Shown here piece by piece: positions 34,305 through 43,870 of a stretch of 64,000 nucleotides of DNA. The position numbers were made by a program, and so were the translations under genes. Under the pieces are notes generated by a model. It had not been told where the DNA came from, did no database searches, and worked only from the letters and a program-made list of their open reading frames with translations. The stretch is taken from the NCBI RefSeq assembly GCF_009720745.1, contig NZ_WNKX01000018.1:62001-126000 (forward strand). The letters run 5' to 3'. The stretch comes from Massilia eburnea (GTDB lineage Bacteria; Pseudomonadota; Gammaproteobacteria; Burkholderiales; Burkholderiaceae_D). How positions within the stretch are numbered: position 1 is the stretch's first letter; every line of letters starts with the position of its first letter.

Positions 34305-35657
34305 TCAAGCGGTTACATAGCCATGGGACTTCATGCGCTCCTTCACGGTGCCGTAATATTCGTCGCTGATGCGATAGGCGAACATCAACAGCCCCATAAG
34401 CAGGTGGAAGAAGCCCGGAATCACCGACAGCATCAGGGCGATGCCGTTCAGTGCGACTTCGGATTGCGCCTGGTTCGGCACATAGTGGAAATAAGTCAGG
34501 AGCACGCCCACCAGGCCGCCGGCGATTGCCATGCCGGCCTTCTGGCAGACGGAGATGCCGCCGAAAGCAAAGCCGGAGACGCGCTTGCCGGTCTTGACCT
34601 GGCCGTAGTCGATCGTCTCGCCGATGGCCGACCAGAACACCGGCGCATGCAGGTCGACGATGAAGGACAGCGCGAAGAACAGGGCGAACGCCAGGACCGT
34701 GTCGCCGGGCTTGACGAGCAGGTAGATCGCCAGGCTGATGCCCGCGACAACCAGCTGCGTCCAGCGGAACAGCTTGACCTTGCAATACACCTTGGTGATC
34801 CAGGTTGACGCCACCATCGACAGGATGGCCGCCGCCACGCCGGTGGACAGGAAAGCCGACACCTGCACGGTATCCAGTCCCAGGTAGTACTTGGCGTAAT
34901 AGATCGCCACCGAGCCGCGCACCACGTAGCCGATAGTGCCCGTCACACACACGCCGCACAGGATCAGCCACTGGTCATTCTTCATCAGCACCTTCAGCTG
35001 TTCGGAAAGCGACTGGCGCACCACGACATGGTGCACACGCTCGGTCGTGGTGAAGAAGCAGAACAGGAACAAGCCCACGCCCAGCGCCGCCATCACCGCC
35101 ATCGCCATCTGGTAGCCGTGGGCGGGATTGCCTGCGCCCCAGCGCTCGGACAGCAGCGGCACCACGATCGTCACCAGGAAGGCGCCGATCTTGGCAAAGA
35201 ACAGCCGGTAGCCATTGGCGGACAAGCTTTCCTTCGGATCGCTGGTCAGTGCGCTAGGCAGGGAAATATAGGGAATGCCCACGCCGGCCGTCATCACCGT
35301 CATGATGATGTAGGTGGAATAAGCCCACACCAGCTTGGCGTCATAGCCCCAGTCCGGCGTGGAAAACACGAAAAGGATGCTCACGCCATAAGGCACTGCG
35401 AGCCATAGCAGGTAGGGACGGTAGCGCCCGAAGCGGCTGGTGAAACGGTCGGTAATCTGGCCCATGGTCAGGTCAGCCACCGCACCGACGATCTTCACCA
35501 GCACGAACAACAGCGCCAGGTCTTGCGTACGCAAGCCATAGATGTCGGTGTAGAAGTACGTAATGATCAGCATCATGGAGGAAATCACGACGTTGAGCGC
35601 CGCATCCCCTGCCCCGAAGCCCGCTTTTTCAAGCACCGACATCTTTTGGTTTTGCAT
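34305..35657 (-). CDS. GPH-family (MFS) sugar:cation symporter
   Basis: A 450-residue, 12-helix permease of the glycoside-pentoside-hexuronide family. The N-terminus (EKAGFGAGDAALN) has the family's 'GYGxGDxxxN' pattern, followed by DLTMGQITDRFTSRFGRYRPYLL in the first cytoplasmic loop. It probably imports arabino-oligosaccharides or galactosides with a cation across the inner membrane. It sits between the TonB receptor and the cytoplasmic GH43 in one operon. An in-frame ATG five codons in is an alternative start. Confidence 0.92.
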   Translation of the reverse strand: MQNQKMSVLEKAGFGAGDAALNVVISSMMLIITYFYTDIYGLRTQDLALLFVLVKIVGAVADLTMGQITDRFTSRFGRYRPYLLWLAVPYGVSILFVFSTPDWGYDAKLVWAYSTYIIMTVMTAGVGIPYISLPSALTSDPKESLSANGYRLFFAKIGAFLVTIVVPLLSERWGAGNPAHGYQMAMAVMAALGVGLFLFCFFTTTERVHHVVVRQSLSEQLKVLMKNDQWLILCGVCVTGTIGYVVRGSVAIYYAKYYLGLDTVQVSAFLSTGVAAAILSMVASTWITKVYCKVKLFRWTQLVVAGISLAIYLLVKPGDTVLAFALFFALSFIVDLHAPVFWSAIGETIDYGQVKTGKRVSGFAFGGISVCQKAGMAIAGGLVGVLLTYFHYVPNQAQSEVALNGIALMLSVIPGFFHLLMGLLMFAYRISDEYYGTVKERMKSHGYVTA

Positions 35658-35663
35658 GGTAAA

Positions 35664-38315
35664 TCAGTTCTTCCAGTTCAGCATCAGGCCGACAGTGCGG
35701 TCGTAGCGGCGGGTATCGCGCGGATACACGTTCGCGTCGGTCCAGTAGTCGACGTATTTGAAGTTCAGCAAATTGGTGCCGGTCAGGGTCAGCGACAGGT
35801 TCGGGGTGAACTTGTAGCTGATCGAACCATCCAGGCTGCTGGTTGGCGCAGCGATCAGGTCGCGATTCGGCGCCGTGCCCTTGATCGCAGACGTGTCGCC
35901 ATACACCTGCACGAACTTCGAGCGCCAGTTATAAGCCAGGCGGCCGGAGATGCCGTTCTTCTCATACAACAGCACGATGTTATACGAGTTCTTGGACATG
36001 CCCGGGAAAGTCAGGTCGCCAGGGCCGATGGAAGACGACGTGACCCCGCCTTCCATATAAGTGTAGTTCAACTGGGTGCCAATGCCGCTCAGCCAGCCGG
36101 GCAGCTTGTCGTAGAACTGCTGGTAGGACAGTTCGACGCCCTGCAGGTGTCCCTTGTCGGTGTTGAACGGACGCGTGGTCAGGTAATTCACGCCCTGATA
36201 GACCTCAGGCTGGGCGCGGCCGACGATGTAGCCGTCGAAGTTATGGCGGAATACGGTGCCGCTGACCATCGCCGCCGGGGCAAAGTACCACTCCAGCGCC
36301 GCATCGACGTTCTGGCCGGTGACAGGTTTCAGGTCTGGATTGCCACCGGAAGCGGAAGCCTGCACCGTGTTGCCGTTCGAGTTCACGTAGGCGGTGCCGG
36401 GGTTCAGCTGCGAGAAATCAGGACGGGTCAGCGTTTTCGCATAGGCCAGGCGCGCGATCAGGTCCTTGCGCAGGGTCGCCTTGAACGAAGCGCTCGGCAG
36501 CGTGTCGGTGCCGGAGCTGCTCTTCGGCGTCGCCACCGGCACGCCGTTCACCATGCTGTAGCCCAGCAGGTCCGAATCGGTCTTGGTCACGCGCACTCCG
36601 AACACGCCGTCCACCGGAATGCTGGCGATATCGAAGCCCACGCGCGCCTTGCCGTAGAAGGCGTAGTTCTTCTCGTTGACGGAGAAGAAGGAGCCTTGGT
36701 CAAGCGCCTTGGCTGCCGACGAACCGGTGACCGCCTGGCGCACGTCATTGGTGTTGTTCAGCAGGTAGCTGGCGCACGGGGTATACCAGAAGGCGGTGCC
36801 GTAATCTTCCGACAGCGCGCGGTTGGTGCAGGTCATGCCTGGAAGGGTCGCCACGGAGACGCGGGTCGACGGGTTGAATGCATCCGGCGCACCCATGCTG
36901 CCTTCCACGGACTTGATCGATTCCGCGCTGCGCTTGTTGAAGCGCACGCCGGCGCTGAATTCCTGGAAGAAGCCATCGGATGCCGGCGTGTAGCTGGCAT
37001 CGGCGCGCCAGTCGGTGGATGCGCCCTTGTCGTTGCCGTAACGGTCAAACAGCTGGAACAGGTAGATGTTCTTCGGATCGGTCATGTCCATGCCGCCGTA
37101 GCGCACGAAGGCGCCGCCGTTGAGATTGGTCTTCACGAAGACGTCCGGCACGGTGACCATCGCATCCAGGATCGGGTTGCGCCAGTCGTATTTCGACTTG
37201 GTGCGCGCCAGCTCGGTGCTCAGGCGCAGGCCGGGCGCGGCGTTCCACTTGGCGCCGATGGCGGTCTGCCAGGTGGTGTTCTGCGATGCACGGGCCTGGG
37301 TCGACAGGATGGTATTGGCGTCGTGCGAAGTGAGCTCGTCGATCTGGTCGGTGCCGGCGATCTTGGTGGCGCTGATCTTGTCGCCCGGCGCCCACCATGG
37401 CAGGCCGACGAAGAAGTCCGTCTCGTCCTTGTTCTTGTAGCGGGAGTAGATGCCTTCGGCGTAGATCTCAGTGTCCTTGTTCGGGCGCCATTGCAGGGCG
37501 AAGTTCTCGGCGGTGCGTTTGCGCTCGCCGTAAATGCCTTGCAGGCCAACCAGGTCAGGGCCGGTCAGGTTGGGCAGCAGCCAGTCCTTCTGCACCGGGA
37601 AGGTGTTGAAGCTGCGCTCCTCGTGGAAGTTGTTGCGTACATAGGAAAGGCCGAACAGCGCGCCGATTTCACCATATTCGGTTTTCCAGCGGTTTGAAAT
37701 CAGGCCGTTGGCTTCCGGGTCGGTCTTCTTCGCCTTGTCCTGGTTTTTTACGCCGCCGTTGGCGCTCAGCGTAAAGCCCTTGAAGTCGAAAGGACGGTTG
37801 GTGCGGACGTCGATCACGCCGGCGATGCCGCCCTCCACCAGTTCAGGGCTTTGCGACTTGTACACGTCAACGCGCTGCAGCATGGCGGACGGAATATCGG
37901 CCAGCTGGATATAGCGGCCGGTGGTGGTGAACATTTCGCGGCCGTTCAGCATGGTGGCGATGCCCGGCAGGCCGCGGATCAGGACGGAGTTTGCTTCACC
38001 CGCATCGCGGCGCACCTGGATGCCAGGAACGCGGGCCAGGGTCTGTGCCACGTTCGTGTCCGGGAATTTGCCGATATCGTCGGCCACGATGGAGTCGACG
38101 ACGTTGTCGGCCTTCTGCTTGATGTCCAGCGAGCTTTGGGCTGCAGCGCGCACGCCGCTCACCTGCACGACGGCGACTTCGCCCTCATTGGCCTGCTGGG
38201 CGAAGGACGGCATGGCGCTGGACAGGCCGATCCCGGCAAGGGCGGCGACGGATACTTTGAGTGCAAACGGGCGGCGAGGCACAGCCAGCCCAGGCACGGA
38301 TGCTTGGCGCTTCAT
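35664..38315 (-). CDS. TonB-dependent receptor (Xanthomonas-Caulobacter carbohydrate type)
   Basis: An 883-residue outer-membrane receptor. The long basic signal region ends near SFAQQ (about 41). A TonB-box-like VAVVQVSG follows near 48. The plug begins with KADNVVDSIVADDIGKFPDTN, typical of the TIGR01782 type common in carbohydrate loci, and contains VLIRGLP. The barrel fills residues about 200-883. It probably takes up oligosaccharides released at the surface. It is the first gene of a four-gene operon ending in galM. AGGAGACC precedes the ATG. Confidence 0.93.
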   Translation of the reverse strand: MKRQASVPGLAVPRRPFALKVSVAALAGIGLSSAMPSFAQQANEGEVAVVQVSGVRAAAQSSLDIKQKADNVVDSIVADDIGKFPDTNVAQTLARVPGIQVRRDAGEANSVLIRGLPGIATMLNGREMFTTTGRYIQLADIPSAMLQRVDVYKSQSPELVEGGIAGVIDVRTNRPFDFKGFTLSANGGVKNQDKAKKTDPEANGLISNRWKTEYGEIGALFGLSYVRNNFHEERSFNTFPVQKDWLLPNLTGPDLVGLQGIYGERKRTAENFALQWRPNKDTEIYAEGIYSRYKNKDETDFFVGLPWWAPGDKISATKIAGTDQIDELTSHDANTILSTQARASQNTTWQTAIGAKWNAAPGLRLSTELARTKSKYDWRNPILDAMVTVPDVFVKTNLNGGAFVRYGGMDMTDPKNIYLFQLFDRYGNDKGASTDWRADASYTPASDGFFQEFSAGVRFNKRSAESIKSVEGSMGAPDAFNPSTRVSVATLPGMTCTNRALSEDYGTAFWYTPCASYLLNNTNDVRQAVTGSSAAKALDQGSFFSVNEKNYAFYGKARVGFDIASIPVDGVFGVRVTKTDSDLLGYSMVNGVPVATPKSSSGTDTLPSASFKATLRKDLIARLAYAKTLTRPDFSQLNPGTAYVNSNGNTVQASASGGNPDLKPVTGQNVDAALEWYFAPAAMVSGTVFRHNFDGYIVGRAQPEVYQGVNYLTTRPFNTDKGHLQGVELSYQQFYDKLPGWLSGIGTQLNYTYMEGGVTSSSIGPGDLTFPGMSKNSYNIVLLYEKNGISGRLAYNWRSKFVQVYGDTSAIKGTAPNRDLIAAPTSSLDGSISYKFTPNLSLTLTGTNLLNFKYVDYWTDANVYPRDTRRYDRTVGLMLNWKN

Positions 38316-38411
38316 AGGTCTCCTGACTATAGTTTTTGTAAGCTACTGAATCCCGGAATTCATCTTAGGTAAATCACTGAGAACTAACTAATCAATTTTT
38401 TTCAAAGTTCG

Positions 38412-38427
38412 ATATCAAAATTGATAT
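38412..38427. promoter_or_regulatory. Candidate operator: 7-bp perfect palindrome near the TonB receptor gene
   Basis: ATATCAA (38412-38418) and TTGATAT (38421-38427) are perfect inverted arms around AA, in an AT-rich patch 97-112 bases before the TonB receptor ATG. The gap to 38513 also serves the divergent BNR gene. The symmetric 16-base form is typical of repressor operators. The regulator is unknown. Confidence 0.4.
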
Positions 38428-38513
38428 GTCATTCCGGTTGATCTGCGTCATGGAAACAGGCAGGCGAGATGCAGGATTATGCAGGTAACGAGCCATCCTG
38501 CCTTCTTCCCGAC

Positions 38514-39617
38514 ATGAACTTACCTCTCTTAGCGGTACTCGCCGCCTCCACCCTTGGCACCTCAGGGGCCTTTGACCAGCAGGGCCGCTTGTGGGTAGCG
38601 CGCACCGGCGACAACGGCATCGTCCTGCAATCGAGCGCCGACGAAGGGCGCACCTGGACGGCGCCGCGCCAGGCCCTGCCCAAGCCGGAGGCGGTGGAAG
38701 CCAACGGCGAAGCGCGGCCGAAAATCGCCTTCGGGCCGCAGGGCCAGCTCTATCTGAGCTATACGCAAGCGTTGGCCAAACACCACACCGGCAATATCCG
38801 CTTTACCCGCTCGCTGGACGGCGGCGAGACTTTCTCCGCCCCGGCCACGGTGCAGCGCGACCGCGCGCCGATCGGCCACCGCTTCGACGACATCCAGGTC
38901 GACCCGCAGGGCCGCATTTTCCTCACCTGGCTGGACCAGCGCGACAACGACGCAGCCCAGGCTGCGCAGCGCCCCTATCGCGGCATCGCCATCTACTACG
39001 CCGTTTCCACCGACGGCGGAGCCAGTTTTGGCGAAGACGTCAAGCTGGCCGACCACACCTGCGAATGCTGCCGCATCGCCACCGCAGTGGCGCCGGACGG
39101 ACGGGTTGCCGCCATGTGGCGCCAGATTTTCGTGCCGAATGTGCGCGACCACGCCGTGGCCTGGCTGCCTGCCAACGGGCGCCCTGCCGCGCCGGCGCGC
39201 GCCACCGAAGACGGCTGGAAAATCGACGCTTGCCCGCACCACGGCCCCTCGCTAGCCTTCGACGGCAAGGGCCGGCGCCACCAGGCCTGGTTCAGCGCGG
39301 CCGGCGACGAAGGCGGCGTGTTCTATTCGGGGAACGGGCAAATCATGCGCCTGGGAGGCCCCCAGGCCGAGCACGCCGAAGTCGCAGCCGCCGGCCAGCA
39401 CGTCGCCGTTGTCTGGAAAGAGTTCGATGGCACGGCGACCGGCATCAACGCGCAGCTGTCGGCCGACGGCGGCGCCACCTGGAGCAAAACCACCATCGCC
39501 ACCACGCAAGGCGCTTCCGACCATCCGCACCTGATGCGGCGCGGCGCTGAACTCTGGCTGCTGTGGCGCACCGCCGATGACGGAATCATCGTCCGCAAAC
39601 TTGAGGACAGACCATGA
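38514..39617 (+). CDS. BNR/Asp-box repeat propeller protein, exported
   Basis: A 367-residue predicted periplasmic propeller. I prefer ATG 38514, whose next residues form a signal peptide (LPLLAVLAASTLGTSGA); ATG 38469 with AGGCGAG upstream is possible. Four Asp-box motifs are seen (SADEGRTW, SLDGGETF, STDGGASF and SADGGATW). The sialidase RIP motif and arginine triad are not recognisable, so a sialidase is unlikely. A CECC motif (HTCECCRIA, about residue 183) stands out and suggests metal or redox chemistry. Its stop overlaps the thioredoxin-like gene as ATGA. Confidence 0.8.
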   Translation: MNLPLLAVLAASTLGTSGAFDQQGRLWVARTGDNGIVLQSSADEGRTWTAPRQALPKPEAVEANGEARPKIAFGPQGQLYLSYTQALAKHHTGNIRFTRSLDGGETFSAPATVQRDRAPIGHRFDDIQVDPQGRIFLTWLDQRDNDAAQAAQRPYRGIAIYYAVSTDGGASFGEDVKLADHTCECCRIATAVAPDGRVAAMWRQIFVPNVRDHAVAWLPANGRPAAPARATEDGWKIDACPHHGPSLAFDGKGRRHQAWFSAAGDEGGVFYSGNGQIMRLGGPQAEHAEVAAAGQHVAVVWKEFDGTATGINAQLSADGGATWSKTTIATTQGASDHPHLMRRGAELWLLWRTADDGIIVRKLEDRP

Positions 39618-40162
39618 AGATGATGCATCCCCTCGCCGCAGCCGCCGTGGCGGCCGCCGTCGCCATCCTCGCCGGCATGGCCGCTTCCGCGCCGGCCAAT
39701 GCCGCCAACGCAGGCATCGCCGTTGCGCCGGCCGCCAATACCGGCCGGGCCGAGAGCACCCTGAAAGCTTTCGAGCCGCAAAGCGCCGAACAAATCGCCT
39801 CCAGCCACAAAGGCAAGCCTTTCGTGGTCCTGGTCTGGTCCATGGATTGCGAATTTTGCCAGCATAGCCTGGACGTGCTGTCGAAAGCCCGCGCCGCCAA
39901 CCCGGGCTTCGACATCGTCACTATCACCACCGACCCGCTCTCCGACGCCGCGCTGGCGCAGATGGTGAAGAAGCGCCTGTCCGGCATCGACCTGCTGGCC
40001 GAAGCCTGGAGTTTCGGCAGCCAGGCGCCGGAACGCCTGCGCTACGCCATCGATCCACGCTGGCGCGGCGAGAAACCCCGCAGCTACTGGTATGACGGCC
40101 AAGGCCAGCGCGTCGCCTATTCCGGCGTCATTACCCCCGCCGTGATCGACAAGATGCGCTGA
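39614..40162 (+). CDS. TlpA-like thioredoxin-fold protein, periplasmic
   Basis: A 182-residue protein with a signal peptide ending near ANA/AN (about 30). The thioredoxin fold begins around residue 60 (GKPFVVLVWSMDCEFC), with CEFC as the active-site pair near 77-80. It has no cis-Pro that I can place with certainty; ITPAVI near the end is a candidate. It probably reduces or shuffles thiols in the periplasm, perhaps the CECC motif of its coupled upstream neighbour (inference). Confidence 0.82.
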   Translation: MKMMHPLAAAAVAAAVAILAGMAASAPANAANAGIAVAPAANTGRAESTLKAFEPQSAEQIASSHKGKPFVVLVWSMDCEFCQHSLDVLSKARAANPGFDIVTITTDPLSDAALAQMVKKRLSGIDLLAEAWSFGSQAPERLRYAIDPRWRGEKPRSYWYDGQGQRVAYSGVITPAVIDKMR

Positions 40163-40220
40163 TCGCGAATCCTTGAACGAGTTCAAGGCCGCGCAGCGCC
40201 TCCATCGCTACGATGGACAC

Positions 40221-40556
40221 ATGTTCCCGCAACGTGCCACCCGCCGCCTCGTCACCCTGCTATTGCTGCTGTACGTAGCACTGCAAGGCTATGCCGCCGC
40301 CGCGCAGGTTGCGATGCCGATGATGGACCACGCCGCCTGCGCGGAGCATCACGGCGGCGACGATCAACATGGGATGGCGGACTGCTTCGTCCAGTGCGCG
40401 CTATGCGGCGCGCCGGCGATGGCGCCCGGCTTCAGCAAGCCCACCATCCCCGTACCGCATGACCTCACAGGTCCTCGGACCGCCATCACCGCGGCGCAGT
40501 ACGATGGCGAATCCCATCTGCCGCACCAGGCGCGGGGACCTCCCGCCGCACCGTGA
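40221..40556 (+). CDS. DUF2946-like small exported protein
   Basis: A 111-residue protein from ATG 40221; a TTG start 16 codons earlier is less likely. The N-terminal hydrophobic segment (VTLLLLLYVALQGYAAAA) is a signal or anchor. After it come His- and Met-rich residues (PMMDHAACAEHHGGDDQHGM) and a Cys-rich DCFVQCALCG, the pattern of DUF2946 proteins that often lie near copper-related genes. With the CECC propeller and the redoxin it may form a metal-handling trio. The link is inferred from composition and context only. Confidence 0.65.
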   Translation: MFPQRATRRLVTLLLLLYVALQGYAAAAQVAMPMMDHAACAEHHGGDDQHGMADCFVQCALCGAPAMAPGFSKPTIPVPHDLTGPRTAITAAQYDGESHLPHQARGPPAAP

Positions 40557-40574
40557 CACCTGCTCTTATTCCAA

Positions 40575-40598
40575 GGCGCCGCCGCCCCCGGCGGCGCC
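40575..40598. terminator. Perfect 10-bp GC hairpin after DUF2946 gene
   Basis: GGCGCCGCCG (40575-40584) pairs perfectly with CGGCGGCGCC (40589-40598) around CCCC. There is no following U-run, so if it stops transcription it would act with Rho or as a 3'-end stabiliser. Confidence 0.4.
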
Positions 40599-40607
40599 CC
40601 GCAACGA

Positions 40608-40628
40608 CCTATATATTTTCGATATAGG
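40608..40628 (+). promoter_or_regulatory. Candidate operator before the galactosidase operon
   Basis: CCTATAT (40608-40614) and ATATAGG (40622-40628) are perfect inverted arms with a 7-base spacer, 96-116 bases before the GH2 ATG. The right half contains CGATATAGG, similar to the patch before dgoD (CGATATAG). It is a candidate site for a sugar-responsive regulator. Confidence 0.4.
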
Positions 40629-40723
40629 AACCGCGAAATAAGCCATTGGTAAGCTATTGCAGTGAACCGTAGGATTGTGCTGCCGGATCCCGTCCCACAA
40701 CACATAACTACGAGACATGCCCG

Positions 40724-43700
40724 ATGACGACCCCGCGATTCCCAGCCTTGCTGGCCCTGGCCAGCGCATTGTCCGCAGCATTTCCCCTCGCTGCCGGCGC
40801 AGCTCCCGCAACCAGGTATGCCGAATGGGAGCAACCGGAAGTGGTTCAAGTGAACCGCGAACCGATGAAAACCACCTTCTTCAATTTCGAACGGCGCGAC
40901 CTGGCGCTAAAGGGCGACAAGGCGGCTTCGCAGTATTTCCTGTCGCTGGACGGCACCTGGTCCTTCGCCTACTCCCGCAACCCGGAATCGCGTCCGGTCG
41001 AATTCTACAAACCGTCCTTTGACGTCAGCCGCTGGAAAACCATCCAGGTTCCGGGCATGATGCAGGCGCAAGGCTACGGCCAGCCCTACTTCAACAACAG
41101 CGACTACCCCTTCCCGCCCAACCAGCCCTACATCCTGCACAGCATGAACGAAGTCGGCTCCTATCGCCGCGACTTCGACCTGCCGGCCAACTGGGATGGG
41201 CGCGACGTTTTCCTGCATATCGGCGCCGCCGGCGCGGCCTATTACATCTGGGTCAACGGCCAGCGCGTGGGCTACTCGGAAGACTCCAAGCTGCCGTCCG
41301 AATTCAAACTGACCCGCTTCCTGCGCCCGGGCAGCAACATCATCGCCATCGAGCTGTATCGCTTCGCCGACGGCTCCTACCTGGAAGACCAGGACTTCTG
41401 GCGCGTTTCCGGCATCGAGCGCAGCGTCTATGTGTACGCAGAGCCGAAAGTGCACCTGCGCGACTACACCGTGCACGCCACGCTGGACAAGGCGTCCTAC
41501 CGCGACGGCGAATTCACGCTGCAGCCGGAATTCACCGGCGCGGCGCAGGGCAAGCTGACCGCCACCCTGCTGGACGGCGACAAGCCCGTGCTGTCGCTGG
41601 AAACCGCCGTCAACGGCGGCAAACCGGCTACCACGCTGCGCGGCACCATACCTGGCGTACGCCAATGGTCCGCCGAGACGCCGAACCTGTACCGCCTGCT
41701 GCTCGAATTCCACGACGCCAAAGGTGCGCTGGTCTCGTCGACCTCGAGCAAAGTCGGCTTCCGCACGGTCGAAATCAAGGACGGCGAATTCCGCGTCAAC
41801 GGCAAGCGCGTGATGATCAAGGGCGTCAACCGCCATGAACACGACCCGCACACCTTCCACGTCGTCTCGGAAGAAACGATGCGCAAGGACATGGAGCTGA
41901 TGAAGCAGGCCAATATCAATGCCGTCCGCACGTCGCATTATCCGAACGACCCACGCTGGTACGACCTGGCCGACGAATACGGCCTGTACGTGATGGACGA
42001 GGCGAACATCGAGTCGCACGAATACATGGGCAAGGGCGACCAGAACCCCGCCGAACGCGAGAAGATCCAGCTGGGCTACCAGAAGGAGTGGGCCATCGCC
42101 CACCTGGACCGCGTCAGCCGCATGGTGCAGCGCGACCGCAACCACCCGAGCGTGATTTTCTGGTCGCTGGGGAACGAGGCAGGCACCGGCCCGAACTTCG
42201 AACGCGCGGCCAAATGGGCGCATGAGCAGGACCCGGACCGCCTGGTCAGCTATCTTGGCCACGGCACCATCGGCGAAGAGCACCTGCCGAACGATTACGT
42301 CGACATTTATGCCCCGATGTACGACCCGATCGAAAAGATGATCGACTACGCACAGGACCCGCGCTACAAGCAGCCGATGATCCAGTGCGAATACGCGCAC
42401 GCCATGGGCAACAGCCTCGGCAACTTCGAAGACTACTGGCAAGCGATCCGCGCGCACCGCAAGCTGCAGGGCGGCTTTATCTGGGACTGGGTCGACCAGG
42501 GCATGCTGCTGAAGGACAAGCAGGGCCGCGAGTTTTGGGCGCAGGGCGAGGACTACGGCCCCAACCCGCGCAAGGATATGTCGGAAGTGGGCGACGGCCT
42601 GGTGCAGGCCGACCGCACGCCCGATCCGGAATACTACGAAGTGCGCAAGGTATATTCGCCCGTGGTATTCGAAGGCGATCCGGCCTCCGGCAAGCTGCGC
42701 GTGGTCAACCGCTACGACTTCGCCGACCTCTCCCGCTTCGATTTCGACTGGTCGGTTGCGCGCGACGGCAAGCAGGTCGCAGGCGCAGCGCTGGCCGGCG
42801 TCAACGCTGCCGCGCAATCTTCCGCGGATGTGGCGTTGACCCTGCCCGCCTTCGAGCGCGATCCCCGCTACGAGTATGTCCTGACCTTGCGCGCCAAAGC
42901 CCGCGACGGCGCCATCCCCGGCGTCCCGGCCGGCACGGTGCTGGGCTTCACCCAATTCGTTCTGCAGTCGCCCGCAGCAATCGCCGCCGACGGCGGCAGC
43001 GGCTTGCGCTGGGTGGCGCCGGTACGCGCCAAGGGCGGCCTCGAACTGCGTGCCAGCGGCTCGGTGCTGTCAGTCGACGCCAGCAGCGGCAAGCTGGCCT
43101 ACTCCAGCGGCGGCAAGCAGCTGCTGACCGGCGGCATGCCGAACTTCTGGCGCGCCATGACGGAAAACGACATGGGCACGGGCCTGAACAAGACGCATAC
43201 CATCTGGAAGAAGTTCAGCGAAGAGCGCAACGTACGCGCCATCGACCTGCTGCCCGACGGTGTGCGCGTCGAATATGTGTTCGGCGCAGGCTCCGCGCGC
43301 TGGAACGCCACCTACCGCATGGACAGCAAAGGCGTGGTGCAAGTCATGGCTACCTTCACGCCGCTGCGCGGCGACTTGCCGGACCCGCTGCGCATCGGCA
43401 TGCGCTTCGACAGCAACTCCTTGCTGGACACGGTCGAGTGGTACGGCCGCGGTCCCCAGGAATCCTACGCCGACCGCACCAGCGGCGCCGCGCTGGGGCG
43501 CTACAGCGGCAAGCTGGCCGACCAGTACCACAACTACATCCGGCCGCAGGAAAGCGGCAACAAGACCGGCGTACGCTGGCTGGCCTTGTCCGGCGCCGGC
43601 AGCGGCATCCTGCTGCGCGGTGCGCAGCCGCTGTCGGTCAACGCCCTCGCCTTCCCCTACGAAGACCTGTACCCGCGCCCACGCGGCACCTGGCATAGTT

Positions 43701-43870
43701 CCGACATCCGCCCGCACGGCGACGGCTCCCTGCTGGTGGACGCCGTGCAGACCGGCGTTGGCGGCGACACCGGCTGGAGCCAGGTCGGCCGTCCGCACAT
43801 GAAGTACCGCGTCAAGCTGGAGCCAACCAGCTACCAGTTCACCATCGCACCACAAGGAACCGTGCAATGA
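40724..43870 (+). CDS. GH2 beta-galactosidase, exported
   Basis: A 1048-residue LacZ-type enzyme with an N-terminal signal peptide (cleavage near AGA/AP, about 26). The order is sugar-binding domain (about 90-260), Ig-like domain (about 265-365), barrel (about 370-660), further beta domain, and the C-terminal beta-sandwich (about 780-1045). The acid/base is Glu485 in LGNEAGTG and the nucleophile is Glu556 in QCEYAHAMGNS. LacZ itself is cytoplasmic, so an exported form fits hydrolysis of galactan or arabinogalactan oligomers in the periplasm. It overlaps the GH35 gene by 4 bases. Confidence 0.95.
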   Translation: MTTPRFPALLALASALSAAFPLAAGAAPATRYAEWEQPEVVQVNREPMKTTFFNFERRDLALKGDKAASQYFLSLDGTWSFAYSRNPESRPVEFYKPSFDVSRWKTIQVPGMMQAQGYGQPYFNNSDYPFPPNQPYILHSMNEVGSYRRDFDLPANWDGRDVFLHIGAAGAAYYIWVNGQRVGYSEDSKLPSEFKLTRFLRPGSNIIAIELYRFADGSYLEDQDFWRVSGIERSVYVYAEPKVHLRDYTVHATLDKASYRDGEFTLQPEFTGAAQGKLTATLLDGDKPVLSLETAVNGGKPATTLRGTIPGVRQWSAETPNLYRLLLEFHDAKGALVSSTSSKVGFRTVEIKDGEFRVNGKRVMIKGVNRHEHDPHTFHVVSEETMRKDMELMKQANINAVRTSHYPNDPRWYDLADEYGLYVMDEANIESHEYMGKGDQNPAEREKIQLGYQKEWAIAHLDRVSRMVQRDRNHPSVIFWSLGNEAGTGPNFERAAKWAHEQDPDRLVSYLGHGTIGEEHLPNDYVDIYAPMYDPIEKMIDYAQDPRYKQPMIQCEYAHAMGNSLGNFEDYWQAIRAHRKLQGGFIWDWVDQGMLLKDKQGREFWAQGEDYGPNPRKDMSEVGDGLVQADRTPDPEYYEVRKVYSPVVFEGDPASGKLRVVNRYDFADLSRFDFDWSVARDGKQVAGAALAGVNAAAQSSADVALTLPAFERDPRYEYVLTLRAKARDGAIPGVPAGTVLGFTQFVLQSPAAIAADGGSGLRWVAPVRAKGGLELRASGSVLSVDASSGKLAYSSGGKQLLTGGMPNFWRAMTENDMGTGLNKTHTIWKKFSEERNVRAIDLLPDGVRVEYVFGAGSARWNATYRMDSKGVVQVMATFTPLRGDLPDPLRIGMRFDSNSLLDTVEWYGRGPQESYADRTSGAALGRYSGKLADQYHNYIRPQESGNKTGVRWLALSGAGSGILLRGAQPLSVNALAFPYEDLYPRPRGTWHSSDIRPHGDGSLLVDAVQTGVGGDTGWSQVGRPHMKYRVKLEPTSYQFTIAPQGTVQ

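Noticed and set aside
38514..39617. True sialidase (sialic-acid cleaving)
   Set aside because: Asp boxes are present, but the RIP motif and the arginine triad are not recognisable, and a CECC motif stands in the middle, so I call only a propeller.
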